Assembly (NCBI RefSeq): GCF_001028135.1
Contig: NZ_LDNM01000003.1
Location: 1-64,000, forward strand
From: Xenorhabdus griffiniae
Lineage (GTDB): Bacteria > Pseudomonadota > Gammaproteobacteria > Enterobacterales > Enterobacteriaceae
Length of the DNA stretch: 64,000 nt
Reading direction: 5' to 3'
Numbering within the stretch: the first letter of the stretch is position 1; the number at the start of each line of letters is the position of its first letter. The position numbers and the translations under genes are program-made. Shown one piece after another: positions 33,226 to 41,606 of this stretch. The notes beneath the pieces are model-generated. The model did not search any database. It was not told the origin of the DNA and saw nothing but the letters and a program-made list of their open reading frames with translations.

Positions 33226-33274
33226 TATTAAAAACACCAATATATTAAAAACACCATGCATTAAAAACAATCTG
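33226..33274. repeat. Three tandem 16-17 bp repeats upstream of mdh
   Basis: TATTAAAAACACCAATA, TATTAAAAACACCATG and CATTAAAAACAATCTG follow one another at 33226, 33243 and 33259. Two copies share 14 identical leading bases, while the third is diverged. On the mdh strand each reads TGTTTTTAAT, reminiscent of direct-repeat sites of response regulators such as ArcA, which represses mdh in E. coli. That link is inference. Confidence 0.7.
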
Positions 33275-33520
33275 TTAACAGTCAGATTATCCACTTAATA
33301 GCCTGATGATGGAACACCAACGTCGTTTTATTCTAAACAAAATGCTTATCTGTTAATGAGATAATGGACACTTTTTTAAGAATTACTTCAGGCGAGCGCT
33401 TCAACAATTAGCTTATTACCTTACTCTTCCCTTTCCTACCAAACAATCCCATTTAATTAACAATACATTTACTACGCTTAATTCACTATTCTCTGTATAT
33501 TGGTTTTTTCTTCTCTTTCT

Positions 33521-33534
33521 TGCATAAAAATTCA
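33521..33534 (+). promoter_or_regulatory. ARG box upstream of argR
   Basis: TGCATAAAAATTCA matches the ArgR-box core TGAATWWWWATTCA at 13 of 14 positions. It lies about 50 bases before the argR start, where autorepression by ArgR would be expected. A second box at the usual 21-bp step was not clear. Confidence 0.7.
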
Positions 33535-33579
33535 CTCTTTCGCATAATGGCCGCCTGATAACGGATTCAACGATGGTGA

Positions 33580-34053
<474 letters not shown>

Positions 34054-34061
34054 TTTATTCA

Positions 34062-34106
34062 GGTCTGCCGTATACCAATCTAATCAAAATATGCGTATGG
34101 CAGACC
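34062..34106. terminator. Hairpin between convergent argR and mpl
   Basis: GGTCTGCC and GGCAGACC form an 8-bp stem with a long 29-base loop that can partly pair further. No T-run follows on the plus strand. It is the only notable inverted repeat between the two gene ends and may be a weak terminator. Confidence 0.4.
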
Positions 34107-34125
34107 GAAATATAAAAAATATTAA

Positions 34126-35496
34126 CTAAGATGCGCTGGTTTTTTGCGTCAATGCAGCCAGTAGTTTTTCGTGAATACCGCCAAATCCACCATTACTCAT
34201 CACCAGAATATGGTCACCGGGCTGTGCCGTTTCTACAATCATTTTCACCAAAGTATCAATATCAGCACTCCAACGAGTGGGTTGAATACACTGTTCAGCA
34301 ATTTCAACAACCTGCCACGGAATATTGGTAGGTTGATAGAGAAAAACTTCATCAGCACGCCCCAAAGAAGGGGCAATATCATTTTTACTCATGCCCATTT
34401 TCATGGTATTCGAACGCGGTTCCAGCACGGCAAGAATACGAGCCATACCGCCCACTTTACTTCTCAACGCCTCCAGTGTGGCCAGGATAGCCGTTGGATG
34501 ATGGGCAAAATCATCATACACCGAGATGCCATTAACATCGCCGAGTAATTCAAGGCGACGACGGGCATTAATAAATTGGCCGAGTGCCTGACAGGCATCC
34601 GCAGGTTGCACCCCCACATGATGGGCTGCCGCAATTGCGATCAAACCATTATGCATATTGTGTTCACCGACTAATGACCACATCACTTCCCCCACCAGCT
34701 CCCCCTGATGGAATACCTGATAGTGACTGCTATCCTGACTGGCTTTCTTCGCCTGCCAATGACCGTTTTCCCCTGTCTGTTCCAATTCACTCCAACATCC
34801 CATTGAGAGCACTTGCTTCAAATTAATATCATTATCAGGAACAATGATCTTGCCGGTACTCGGCACAACTCTGACGAGATGGTGGAACTGTTTTTGAATC
34901 GCGCCCAAATTTTCGAAAATGTCAGCATGATCAAACTCAAGATTATTCATGATCAATGTACGGGGGCTGTAGTGGACAAATTTCGAACGCTTGTCAAAGA
35001 AAGCACAGTCATATTCATCCGCCTCAATCACAAAAAATGGGCTTTCACCAATATGTGCTGAAACGTCAAAATTCCCTGGCACACCACCGATAAGGAACCC
35101 GGGTTTATAGCCACACTCTTCCAATATCCAGGCCACCATACCCGCCGTCGTTGTTTTACCGTGGGTGCCCGCGACTGCCAATACCCAGCGCTCTGGCAAT
35201 ATATGATCATGCAACCACTGCGGACCAGAAGTATAAGGAATGCCACGATCTAACACAGCTTCTACGCAGGGATTGCCACGTGTCATGGCATTACCAATGA
35301 TCACCACATCCGGAGCAGGATCGAGCTGGGCCGGATCGTAGCCCCGGATCAACTCAATGCCTTGTTTTTCCAGCAACGTGCTCATTGGGGGATAAACATT
35401 AGCATCAGAGCCAGTCACTTCATGCCCCTGTGCGCGGGCGAGGATCGCCAGCCCACCCATGAAAGTACCGCAAATGCCAAGAATATGAATATGCAT
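34126..35496 (-). CDS. mpl: Murein tripeptide ligase Mpl
   Basis: UDP-MurNAc:L-Ala-gamma-D-Glu-meso-DAP ligase, 456 residues, recycling cell-wall tripeptide. A Mur-ligase fold: N-terminal nucleotide-sugar domain (MHIHILGICGTFMGGLAIL), central ATPase with GTHGKTTTAGMVAWILE and EADEYDCAF, and a C-terminal domain with DDFAHHPTAILATLEAL. First gene of the part colinear with the E. coli 94-96 min region; divergent from fbp, as in E. coli. Confidence 0.96.
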   Translation of the reverse strand: MHIHILGICGTFMGGLAILARAQGHEVTGSDANVYPPMSTLLEKQGIELIRGYDPAQLDPAPDVVIIGNAMTRGNPCVEAVLDRGIPYTSGPQWLHDHILPERWVLAVAGTHGKTTTAGMVAWILEECGYKPGFLIGGVPGNFDVSAHIGESPFFVIEADEYDCAFFDKRSKFVHYSPRTLIMNNLEFDHADIFENLGAIQKQFHHLVRVVPSTGKIIVPDNDINLKQVLSMGCWSELEQTGENGHWQAKKASQDSSHYQVFHQGELVGEVMWSLVGEHNMHNGLIAIAAAHHVGVQPADACQALGQFINARRRLELLGDVNGISVYDDFAHHPTAILATLEALRSKVGGMARILAVLEPRSNTMKMGMSKNDIAPSLGRADEVFLYQPTNIPWQVVEIAEQCIQPTRWSADIDTLVKMIVETAQPGDHILVMSNGGFGGIHEKLLAALTQKTSAS

Positions 35497-35680
35497 TTAT
35501 TTCTACCTGATTCATGAACTGTATCACTATTCTAACTATCAAATCAGAGATTAAAAATGCAATAACCTATGAATCAGCAGATTCTTTAGCTAAACTGCCC
35601 GCGTCTAAGTGCGGCACAGAAGTGCGACACATCAGTGAAGCACGCTTCCGAAAACCACAACCAAATTCAAGGCCTTTGTC

Positions 35681-36685
35681 ATGAAAACATTGGGCGAATT
35701 CATCGTCGAAAAGCAGCAAGATTTTCCGCATGCTACAGGTGAACTGACTGCACTGCTGTCTGCCATCAAGTTAGGTGCCAAAATTATCCATCGGGATATC
35801 AATAAAGCCGGTCTGGTGGATATTTTAGGCTCAAGTGGCGTATCTAATGTGCAGGGTGAAGTTCAGATGAAGCTGGACTTATATGCCAATGAAAAACTCA
35901 AGGCAGCACTGAAAGCACGCGGCGAAGTCGCAGGCATTGCTTCTGAAGAGGAAGACGACATCGTTATTTTTGATGGCGACCGGGCAGAAAATGCAAAATA
36001 TGTTGTTTTGATGGATCCACTGGATGGTTCTTCGAATATTGATGTAAACGTTTCCGTCGGGACTATTTTCTCAATTTACCATCGCGTTACCCCGATCGGT
36101 CAGCCTGTAACCGAGGAAGACTTCCTGCAACCGGGGAATCGTCAGATTGCAGCCGGTTATGTGGTTTATGGCTCATCCACTATGCTGGTTTACACGACAG
36201 GCTGTGGTGTCCATACTTTTACTTATGATCCTTCCCTTGGGGTATTTTGTCTGACCCATGAGAAAGTCCAATTTCCGAAAAAGGGCAATATGTACTCGAT
36301 CAATGAAGGGAACTACATCAAGTTTCCACTGGGTGTGAAAAAATACATCAAATATTGCCAGGAACAAGACGAAGCAACCCAACGTCCATACACTACCCGC
36401 TATATCGGTTCTCTGGTTGCTGATTTCCATCGCAATCTGTTAAAAGGCGGGATCTATATCTACCCAAGTACGGCAAGTCATCCAACAGGCAAACTCCGCT
36501 TACTTTATGAATGCAACCCAATCGCATTTCTGGCTGAACAAGCCGGTGGTAAAGCCAGCGATGGCGCAAACCGTATTCTGGATATCGTGCCAAATAAGCT
36601 ACACCAACGCGTACCTTTTTTTGTCGGCACCAAGTCTATGGTAGAAAAAGCCGAAAGTTTTATGGCGGAATTCCCTGATCAATAA
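35681..36685 (+). CDS. fbp: Fructose-1,6-bisphosphatase class I
   Basis: Gluconeogenic phosphatase of 334 residues (E. coli 332). The metal-binding signature [21 protein letters not shown] and the ASEEEDD acidic site are intact, and [21 protein letters not shown] lies near the C-terminus. Divergent from mpl. In E. coli ppa and ytfP are close neighbours; here an adhesin gene is inserted between fbp and ppa. Confidence 0.97.
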   Translation: MKTLGEFIVEKQQDFPHATGELTALLSAIKLGAKIIHRDINKAGLVDILGSSGVSNVQGEVQMKLDLYANEKLKAALKARGEVAGIASEEEDDIVIFDGDRAENAKYVVLMDPLDGSSNIDVNVSVGTIFSIYHRVTPIGQPVTEEDFLQPGNRQIAAGYVVYGSSTMLVYTTGCGVHTFTYDPSLGVFCLTHEKVQFPKKGNMYSINEGNYIKFPLGVKKYIKYCQEQDEATQRPYTTRYIGSLVADFHRNLLKGGIYIYPSTASHPTGKLRLLYECNPIAFLAEQAGGKASDGANRILDIVPNKLHQRVPFFVGTKSMVEKAESFMAEFPDQ

Positions 36686-36710
36686 ACAGTATGATTAAGC
36701 CATAATATAG

Positions 36711-36733
36711 GGAGGTGGATTCCCACCTCTTAT
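36711..36733 (+). terminator. Terminator of fbp
   Basis: GAGGTGG and CCACCTC form a 7-bp stem around a 4-base loop and are followed by TTATTCC. It begins 27 bases after the fbp stop. Confidence 0.65.
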
Positions 36734-37082
36734 TCCATTTATTTTCTAAACCTCAGTTTTTCTATTTCAATGACACTCACCTTGCAACCAATTACTCATA
36801 TATTCCTCTTGATACGCCATCGTCATTCCTGAAAAAACACCGCTTTGCATGAAAGATAAAACCTAATTTCTGTGGAAATAAAGTGATAGCTTTTTGTTAT
36901 CTACTGATAATAATTTTTCATTACGCATAACAACAAAATTTTTCCTAATGTATGTAGGTATGGGAAAGATTATCTTTTTTATATTAATGAGATAGCTGTA
37001 CCCAATAAAACTGAAGTTTTAAACATCAAAGGTGTAATGCTAAAGCGCTGGCGCCAGCCCATATTTTATGAGGAATTCATAT
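36734..37082. other. AT-rich leader of the second adhesin gene
   Basis: About 350 bases without a gene, much more AT-rich than fbp on the left. A 12-bp GC-rich perfect palindrome (GCTGGCGCCAGC, 37047-37058) stands out just before the ribosome-binding site. No clear promoter could be chosen because many AT-rich hexamers compete. Confidence 0.55.
37047..37058. promoter_or_regulatory. GC-rich palindrome in the second adhesin leader
   Basis: GCTGGCGCCAGC is a perfect 12-bp palindrome 24 bases before the start codon, in otherwise AT-rich DNA. It sits next to the AGGA ribosome-binding site. It could be an operator or part of a short RNA hairpin; nothing here decides. Confidence 0.45.
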
Positions 37083-40000
37083 ATGGACTCGTTTATAAAT
37101 CATAAAGTTTTTCGGCTTTCTATTCTCATGTACTCGCTTTTTTTGCCCTTTACTCCTACGAGTGCACTGTCAGCGGGTGAAAAAGTTCAAGAAAATAGAA
37201 TAGAAAGAAAAAAGTTCTTACAAAAACCAACAAATGAAAATCACATCAATAAAGTGACAGTAACAGAAAGAAAGAGGTTCTTACAAAAACCAGCAAATGA
37301 AAATCACATCAATAAAGTGACAGTAACAGAAGGAAAGAGGTTCTTACAAAAACCAGCAAATGAAAATCACATCAATAAAGTGACAGTAACAGAAAGAAAG
37401 AGGTTCTTACAAAAACCAGCAAATGAAAATAACGCTAATAAAGCGCGGGATAATCAAGAGGCTATTGATCAGAAAGTGGGTGCCATCACACAAGGCATCC
37501 ATAAGATAGGTGATATCTTATCCTCTTCCCCATCCCAATTAACCGAGCAGGCAAAATCCTACGCGTTGGGGAAAATCAATGGTGCGATAAACACGGAAGC
37601 TCAAAAATGGTTGACCCGGTTTGGTACTGGCAGGATTAATTTTTCCATCGATAAAAAAGGGAAACTGGATGCCAGCTCTCTGGATGTGCTAGTCCCTCTC
37701 TATGATAACAAAGCAGATTGGCTATTTTTCTCACAGTTAGGTTATCGCCGTCACGACAGCCGTAATACCCTGAATCTCGGCTTTGGTGGACGTTATTTCA
37801 CGCCTAAATGGATGTATGGTTTAAATACCTTCTTTGACAAAGATTTCACAGGACAACATCAACGGCTGGGTGTTGGAGGCGAAATCTGGACAGATTATGT
37901 TAAATTGTCTGCCAACACTTATTGGCGCTTGAGCAAATGGCGTATATCACCCAACGAGCTGGATTATGAAGAACGACCCGCCAACGGCTACGATATCAAT
38001 GGTGAATTTTTCTTACCCGCTTATCCAAATCTTGGGGGTAAGTTGGGCTATGAACAGTACTTCGGCGATAACGTTGCCCTGTTCAATCGGGAAACCAAAC
38101 AAAAGAATCCTAACCTTGCCCGAATTGGCCTGAATTATACCCCTATTCCGCTGATGACGATGGGGGTGGATTATAAGTTCGGCAGTGGACACAGCGAAAC
38201 TCTCTTCCAGGCCAATCTGAATTATCGTTTCGGTATCCCTTTTGGCGATCAGATTTCACCGCGTAGTGTTGCTGCTATACGTACACTGGCCGGAAGCCGT
38301 TATGAACTCGTAGAAAGAAACAACCATATCGTGTTGGACTACAAGAAAAAACCGGAGTTCAATCTCGCCCTGCCAAATACGTTAAGCGGATACAGTGCCC
38401 AGCATGTTCAAATTACCCCTAATATTACGGCTGAACACCGCCTGAAAAAGATATCATGGCAGACTAATGAAGAGTTCCGTAAAAACGGGGGCGCTATCAC
38501 ACCCTATGGCTCGTCTGTTGAACTGGATCTGCCAAAATATTCTGTCAAGGGGATAAATAGCTATACCCTGTCTGCTATTTCTGAAATAACGGGTAGCAAT
38601 AAGCCCATGACAACCTATATGGATGTGGTTGTTGAACCTTTTGCCATTAAAGAGCAAAGCATCAAGCCAAGTGGTACGGGGCCTGTTATTTCCAATGGCA
38701 AACCTGCTTATGATCTGGCAGCAACAATCACCTATGGTAATAAAAATAATCCACCGATTAAAAACCAGGTAATACCAAACGTAAAATGGAGCATTGAACC
38801 CGAAAATAAACATGCAATATTGAACTGGGATTCAGCAGGAACGACCAATGATAACGGTCAGTTAACTGCAACGTTGAGCAGTACTCAGCCGCTTGATCCG
38901 AAGACAAAGATTTATCTGTCAATGGATGCTCAACCTAAGCTGGAGATAAAAGGCGACAAACCGCTGAATCTCACTCATCTTGGTGATGCTATTCAGGCCA
39001 AGGACTTTGTCTTTGACCAGAAAGCGCCTTATGAGGCAACGGAACAAAAGCCGGTCATTGTGACTGCGACAGTATTCGATTTAGATGGCAACCCAATCAA
39101 TAAAAAAATGGAGATGAACTTACAATGGAGTACAGTGCCTTCTGACCTACCGGGATTATCTGTTACGCCCGCCCCTGGCTATGAGAACACCTCTGATGAG
39201 GAAGGTAAAATCAAGGCGATTGTGACCAGTACCCAGAGAGTAAAAGGGGCTAAGGTTGGGGTATTGATTAATGAAAAACATCAAAGCTTCTCTGAACCCT
39301 TCAATTTTGTCACTCCAGAAAGCCTGAAGTTCGCATTCGATGCAATATCGCAATCCCCGATGAGACCACTCATCGCCAACGGAAAAGATCGCTATACCTA
39401 TAAAGTGCGGGTCATCGATACAGAAAGCAAACTTCCTCTTAAGAATCAGTCTCTTGGTAAAATTAAAGCGGAGAAGAAGACAGTTATTTCTAATCTACTT
39501 AATGTTCCGGACGAAGTTAAGCTTGAGATCCCTGCGAATCCAACCACAGATGCTGAGGGTTATTTGACGCTCTATATGACAAGTCTCGTCGGTATGGATG
39601 GTATTTATTTCAAACTATTGCAGGATACACCCTATGAAGATGATGCAAATAGCATACAATCCGAACCGGTAAATTTCGATACTGTTCCAATACCCGTGGG
39701 AATTCTGATGGGAACCGAAAACTCACCTAAAACTAAATATATTTCTCAGCAGGGAAGGCCCTATAACGTACATAAAGATCTCATCGTTCAACTGACACAG
39801 GATGGAAAAACGAATTTGTTTGATGGCACAAACATTCCCAGACCAAATGGGGGTTCTGCCGGGTTATCGGGATCAGACATCAGATCTTCCAATCCTAATT
39901 TAGTGAAAGTAGACAGAAATACAGGGAATATCACATTCCTCCTGGATAACTTCTCTATTGAGCAATGGCCGGTAACAGTGACACTAACCAAAACAGTTTC

Positions 40001-40466
40001 GGATACTGGAATAACGTCTAGTTATTACTATACTTTCAACCCACGGAGATACATATTGATCCCTGAGCATCCGGATCCTTTGGCTCCAAATTCGAATACT
40101 GTTCCCTTAGGCAACTACCCTGAATGTAGTTATCTGAATGGGAATAACAATTCTGGTCTCAATAATCAGCAAGCTGTCGCACCGACTCTGACTGATATGG
40201 GAGCAACTCCGCAAACAACTACTCCAACTTCAATTAGTTATGAATATGACAAAGAGCATTTCCCTTATTTCGGATTGAAAGCTCTTCTCAATAACTCAAC
40301 AGGAGTTAATATATTGAAGACGTATACGCCATCAGATGAAACTATTTATGCCTATGACTACCTTAAAAGGATAATCGAACCGGCAACGATATATCCTCTC
40401 AACAAGCCGTCGTTACTTCTTTGCATAATACGCGTGGGTAGTTACGGAGAAGTTTCCCCAAATTAA
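37083..40466 (+). CDS. Intimin/invasin-like inverse autotransporter with N-terminal repeats
   Basis: Predicted outer-membrane adhesin of 1127 residues, paralogue of the gene at 740-3817. A signal segment (about 8-33, ILMYSLFLPFTPTSALSAG) is followed by four 21-residue repeats (41-124, core ERKRFLQKPANEN) where the other adhesin has LysM. The barrel domain (about 170-420) has GFGGRYFTPKWMYGLNTFFD and DYEERPANGYDI. Ig-like modules then run to about 950, and a variable C-terminal tip contains only a few cysteines. The ATG at 37083 is preferred over 37068 because AGGA lies 8 bases upstream. It interrupts the fbp-ppa neighbourhood and ends with its own terminator, which fits a gained cassette. Ligand unknown. 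Confidence 0.88.
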   Translation: MDSFINHKVFRLSILMYSLFLPFTPTSALSAGEKVQENRIERKKFLQKPTNENHINKVTVTERKRFLQKPANENHINKVTVTEGKRFLQKPANENHINKVTVTERKRFLQKPANENNANKARDNQEAIDQKVGAITQGIHKIGDILSSSPSQLTEQAKSYALGKINGAINTEAQKWLTRFGTGRINFSIDKKGKLDASSLDVLVPLYDNKADWLFFSQLGYRRHDSRNTLNLGFGGRYFTPKWMYGLNTFFDKDFTGQHQRLGVGGEIWTDYVKLSANTYWRLSKWRISPNELDYEERPANGYDINGEFFLPAYPNLGGKLGYEQYFGDNVALFNRETKQKNPNLARIGLNYTPIPLMTMGVDYKFGSGHSETLFQANLNYRFGIPFGDQISPRSVAAIRTLAGSRYELVERNNHIVLDYKKKPEFNLALPNTLSGYSAQHVQITPNITAEHRLKKISWQTNEEFRKNGGAITPYGSSVELDLPKYSVKGINSYTLSAISEITGSNKPMTTYMDVVVEPFAIKEQSIKPSGTGPVISNGKPAYDLAATITYGNKNNPPIKNQVIPNVKWSIEPENKHAILNWDSAGTTNDNGQLTATLSSTQPLDPKTKIYLSMDAQPKLEIKGDKPLNLTHLGDAIQAKDFVFDQKAPYEATEQKPVIVTATVFDLDGNPINKKMEMNLQWSTVPSDLPGLSVTPAPGYENTSDEEGKIKAIVTSTQRVKGAKVGVLINEKHQSFSEPFNFVTPESLKFAFDAISQSPMRPLIANGKDRYTYKVRVIDTESKLPLKNQSLGKIKAEKKTVISNLLNVPDEVKLEIPANPTTDAEGYLTLYMTSLVGMDGIYFKLLQDTPYEDDANSIQSEPVNFDTVPIPVGILMGTENSPKTKYISQQGRPYNVHKDLIVQLTQDGKTNLFDGTNIPRPNGGSAGLSGSDIRSSNPNLVKVDRNTGNITFLLDNFSIEQWPVTVTLTKTVSDTGITSSYYYTFNPRRYILIPEHPDPLAPNSNTVPLGNYPECSYLNGNNNSGLNNQQAVAPTLTDMGATPQTTTPTSISYEYDKEHFPYFGLKALLNNSTGVNILKTYTPSDETIYAYDYLKRIIEPATIYPLNKPSLLLCIIRVGSYGEVSPN
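37203..37454 (+). repeat. Four tandem 63-bp in-frame repeats in the second adhesin
   Basis: The unit is 63 bases, or 21 residues, starting ERKKF or ERKRF and repeated four times. The first three copies are nearly identical in DNA; the last diverges in its second half (NNANKARDN). The unit is positively charged and follows the signal peptide. Near identity points to recent expansion by slippage or recombination. Confidence 0.92.
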
Positions 40467-40486
40467 ACTACCATTAATATAAAATA

Positions 40487-40525
40487 AGCACAGGCTCACT
40501 CAGGGTTGAGTCTGTGCTTTTTTTT
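40487..40525 (+). terminator. Terminator of the second adhesin gene
   Basis: AGCACAGGCTCA pairs with TGAGTCTGTGCT (one G-U pair) around an 8-base loop, and eight T residues follow. It starts about 20 bases after the stop and insulates ppa. Confidence 0.92.
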
Positions 40526-40635
40526 ATTCTGCTTTTCAGCCATCGCCAACAACCGAAAAATCCGAGGAATTCTGGCCTGTTTTGGCTATAATACCCCGCA
40601 CTCCATTTTGGTTTAAAATTGAAGGAAACCGTTTT

Positions 40636-41166
40636 ATGAGCCTGAATAATGTACCGGCTGGCAAAGAGCTACCTGAAGATATTTATGTCATCATTGAGAT
40701 CCCCGCAAATGCAGATCCCATCAAATATGAAGTAGACAAAGAGTCTGGTGCCCTGTTTGTAGACCGTTTCATGTCAAGTGCGATGTTCTACCCATGTAAC
40801 TACGGTTATATCAACAATACCCTGTCTCTTGATGGTGACCCGGTTGACGTATTAGTGCCGACACCCTACCCATTGCAGCCAGGTTCTGTTATCCGCTGTC
40901 GTCCGGTTGGTGTCCTGAAAATGACTGACGAATCCGGTGAAGATGCAAAACTGGTGGCTGTTCCTCATACCAAACTGAGCAAAGAATATGATCACATCAA
41001 AGATGTGAACGATCTGCCGGAGCTGCTGTGTGCTCAAATCACTCACTTCTTCGAACACTACAAGGATCTGGAAAAAGGCAAGTGGGTTAAAGTTGAGGGC
41101 TGGGATAATGTTGAAGCCGCCAAGGCTGAAATCCTGTCTTCTTTCGAACGCGCAGCTAAAAAATAA
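40636..41166 (+). CDS. ppa: Inorganic pyrophosphatase
   Basis: Soluble family I pyrophosphatase, 176 residues as in E. coli. Conserved parts are [19 protein letters not shown], the metal-binding signature DGDPVDVLV, and [16 protein letters not shown]. The ATG at 40636 (GAAGGA upstream region) gives [13 protein letters not shown]; in-frame codons upstream are not family-like. It lies between the adhesin terminator and the convergent ytfP operon. Confidence 0.97.
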   Translation: MSLNNVPAGKELPEDIYVIIEIPANADPIKYEVDKESGALFVDRFMSSAMFYPCNYGYINNTLSLDGDPVDVLVPTPYPLQPGSVIRCRPVGVLKMTDESGEDAKLVAVPHTKLSKEYDHIKDVNDLPELLCAQITHFFEHYKDLEKGKWVKVEGWDNVEAAKAEILSSFERAAKK

Positions 41167-41197
41167 TCCTGACAGGAAATAACAGGTTTTCATTGCC

Positions 41198-41232
41198 AAA
41201 AACCGCTGCCCCAATCAGGGACAGCGGTTTTT
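41198..41232. terminator. Bidirectional terminator between ppa and ytfP
   Basis: AAACCGCTG...CCC pairs with GGG...CAGCGGTTT, with one mismatch, around AATCA. A-run on the left and T-run on the right serve both convergent transcripts. Confidence 0.85.
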
Positions 41233-41256
41233 GGTTTGTCGTTCGGTTTTCTAATG

Positions 41257-41604
41257 TTACTCTTCTTCGTAGCGTTTCAGCCAGTCACCGCAGTTTATCC
41301 TACACAATCCCTCAACAGACAATTGATAAAGGTAAATCCATGCCTTGCCATACGGTGTTTCAATCAGTTCTCTTTGGTACTCCTGAGCGTTTTTTTTCAA
41401 CTCATCCAATTCTGTCAGGATGGATGGCGTAATACGATAGATTTCACACTCGATTGTTCCTTCGCCACGGATAACCGCCGGATAGTGCCCCAGATCATAA
41501 ATTTCATAACCTGCTAATCGGTGCTCTCCCAACAATTGGGCGTCCGTCATCCAGTGGTGATTGCCTTGTTTTCGCCTCAGGCTACCATAAACAATAACTC
41601 GCAT
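41257..41604 (-). CDS. ytfP: Gamma-glutamylcyclotransferase-like protein YtfP
   Basis: 115-residue protein of the AIG2/GGCT-like fold. The N-terminal VYGSLRRKQGNHHWM is the family substrate-loop motif. The true substrate of bacterial YtfP is not established. The gene starts two bases after the tamB stop, so it is the last gene of tamA-tamB-ytfP, as in E. coli. Confidence 0.93.
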   Translation of the reverse strand: MRVIVYGSLRRKQGNHHWMTDAQLLGEHRLAGYEIYDLGHYPAVIRGEGTIECEIYRITPSILTELDELKKNAQEYQRELIETPYGKAWIYLYQLSVEGLCRINCGDWLKRYEEE

Positions 41605-41606
41605 CT

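Noticed and set aside
37203-37454. Regular repeats considered as a CRISPR array
   Set aside because: The units are directly adjacent without spacers, in frame and inside a coding region.
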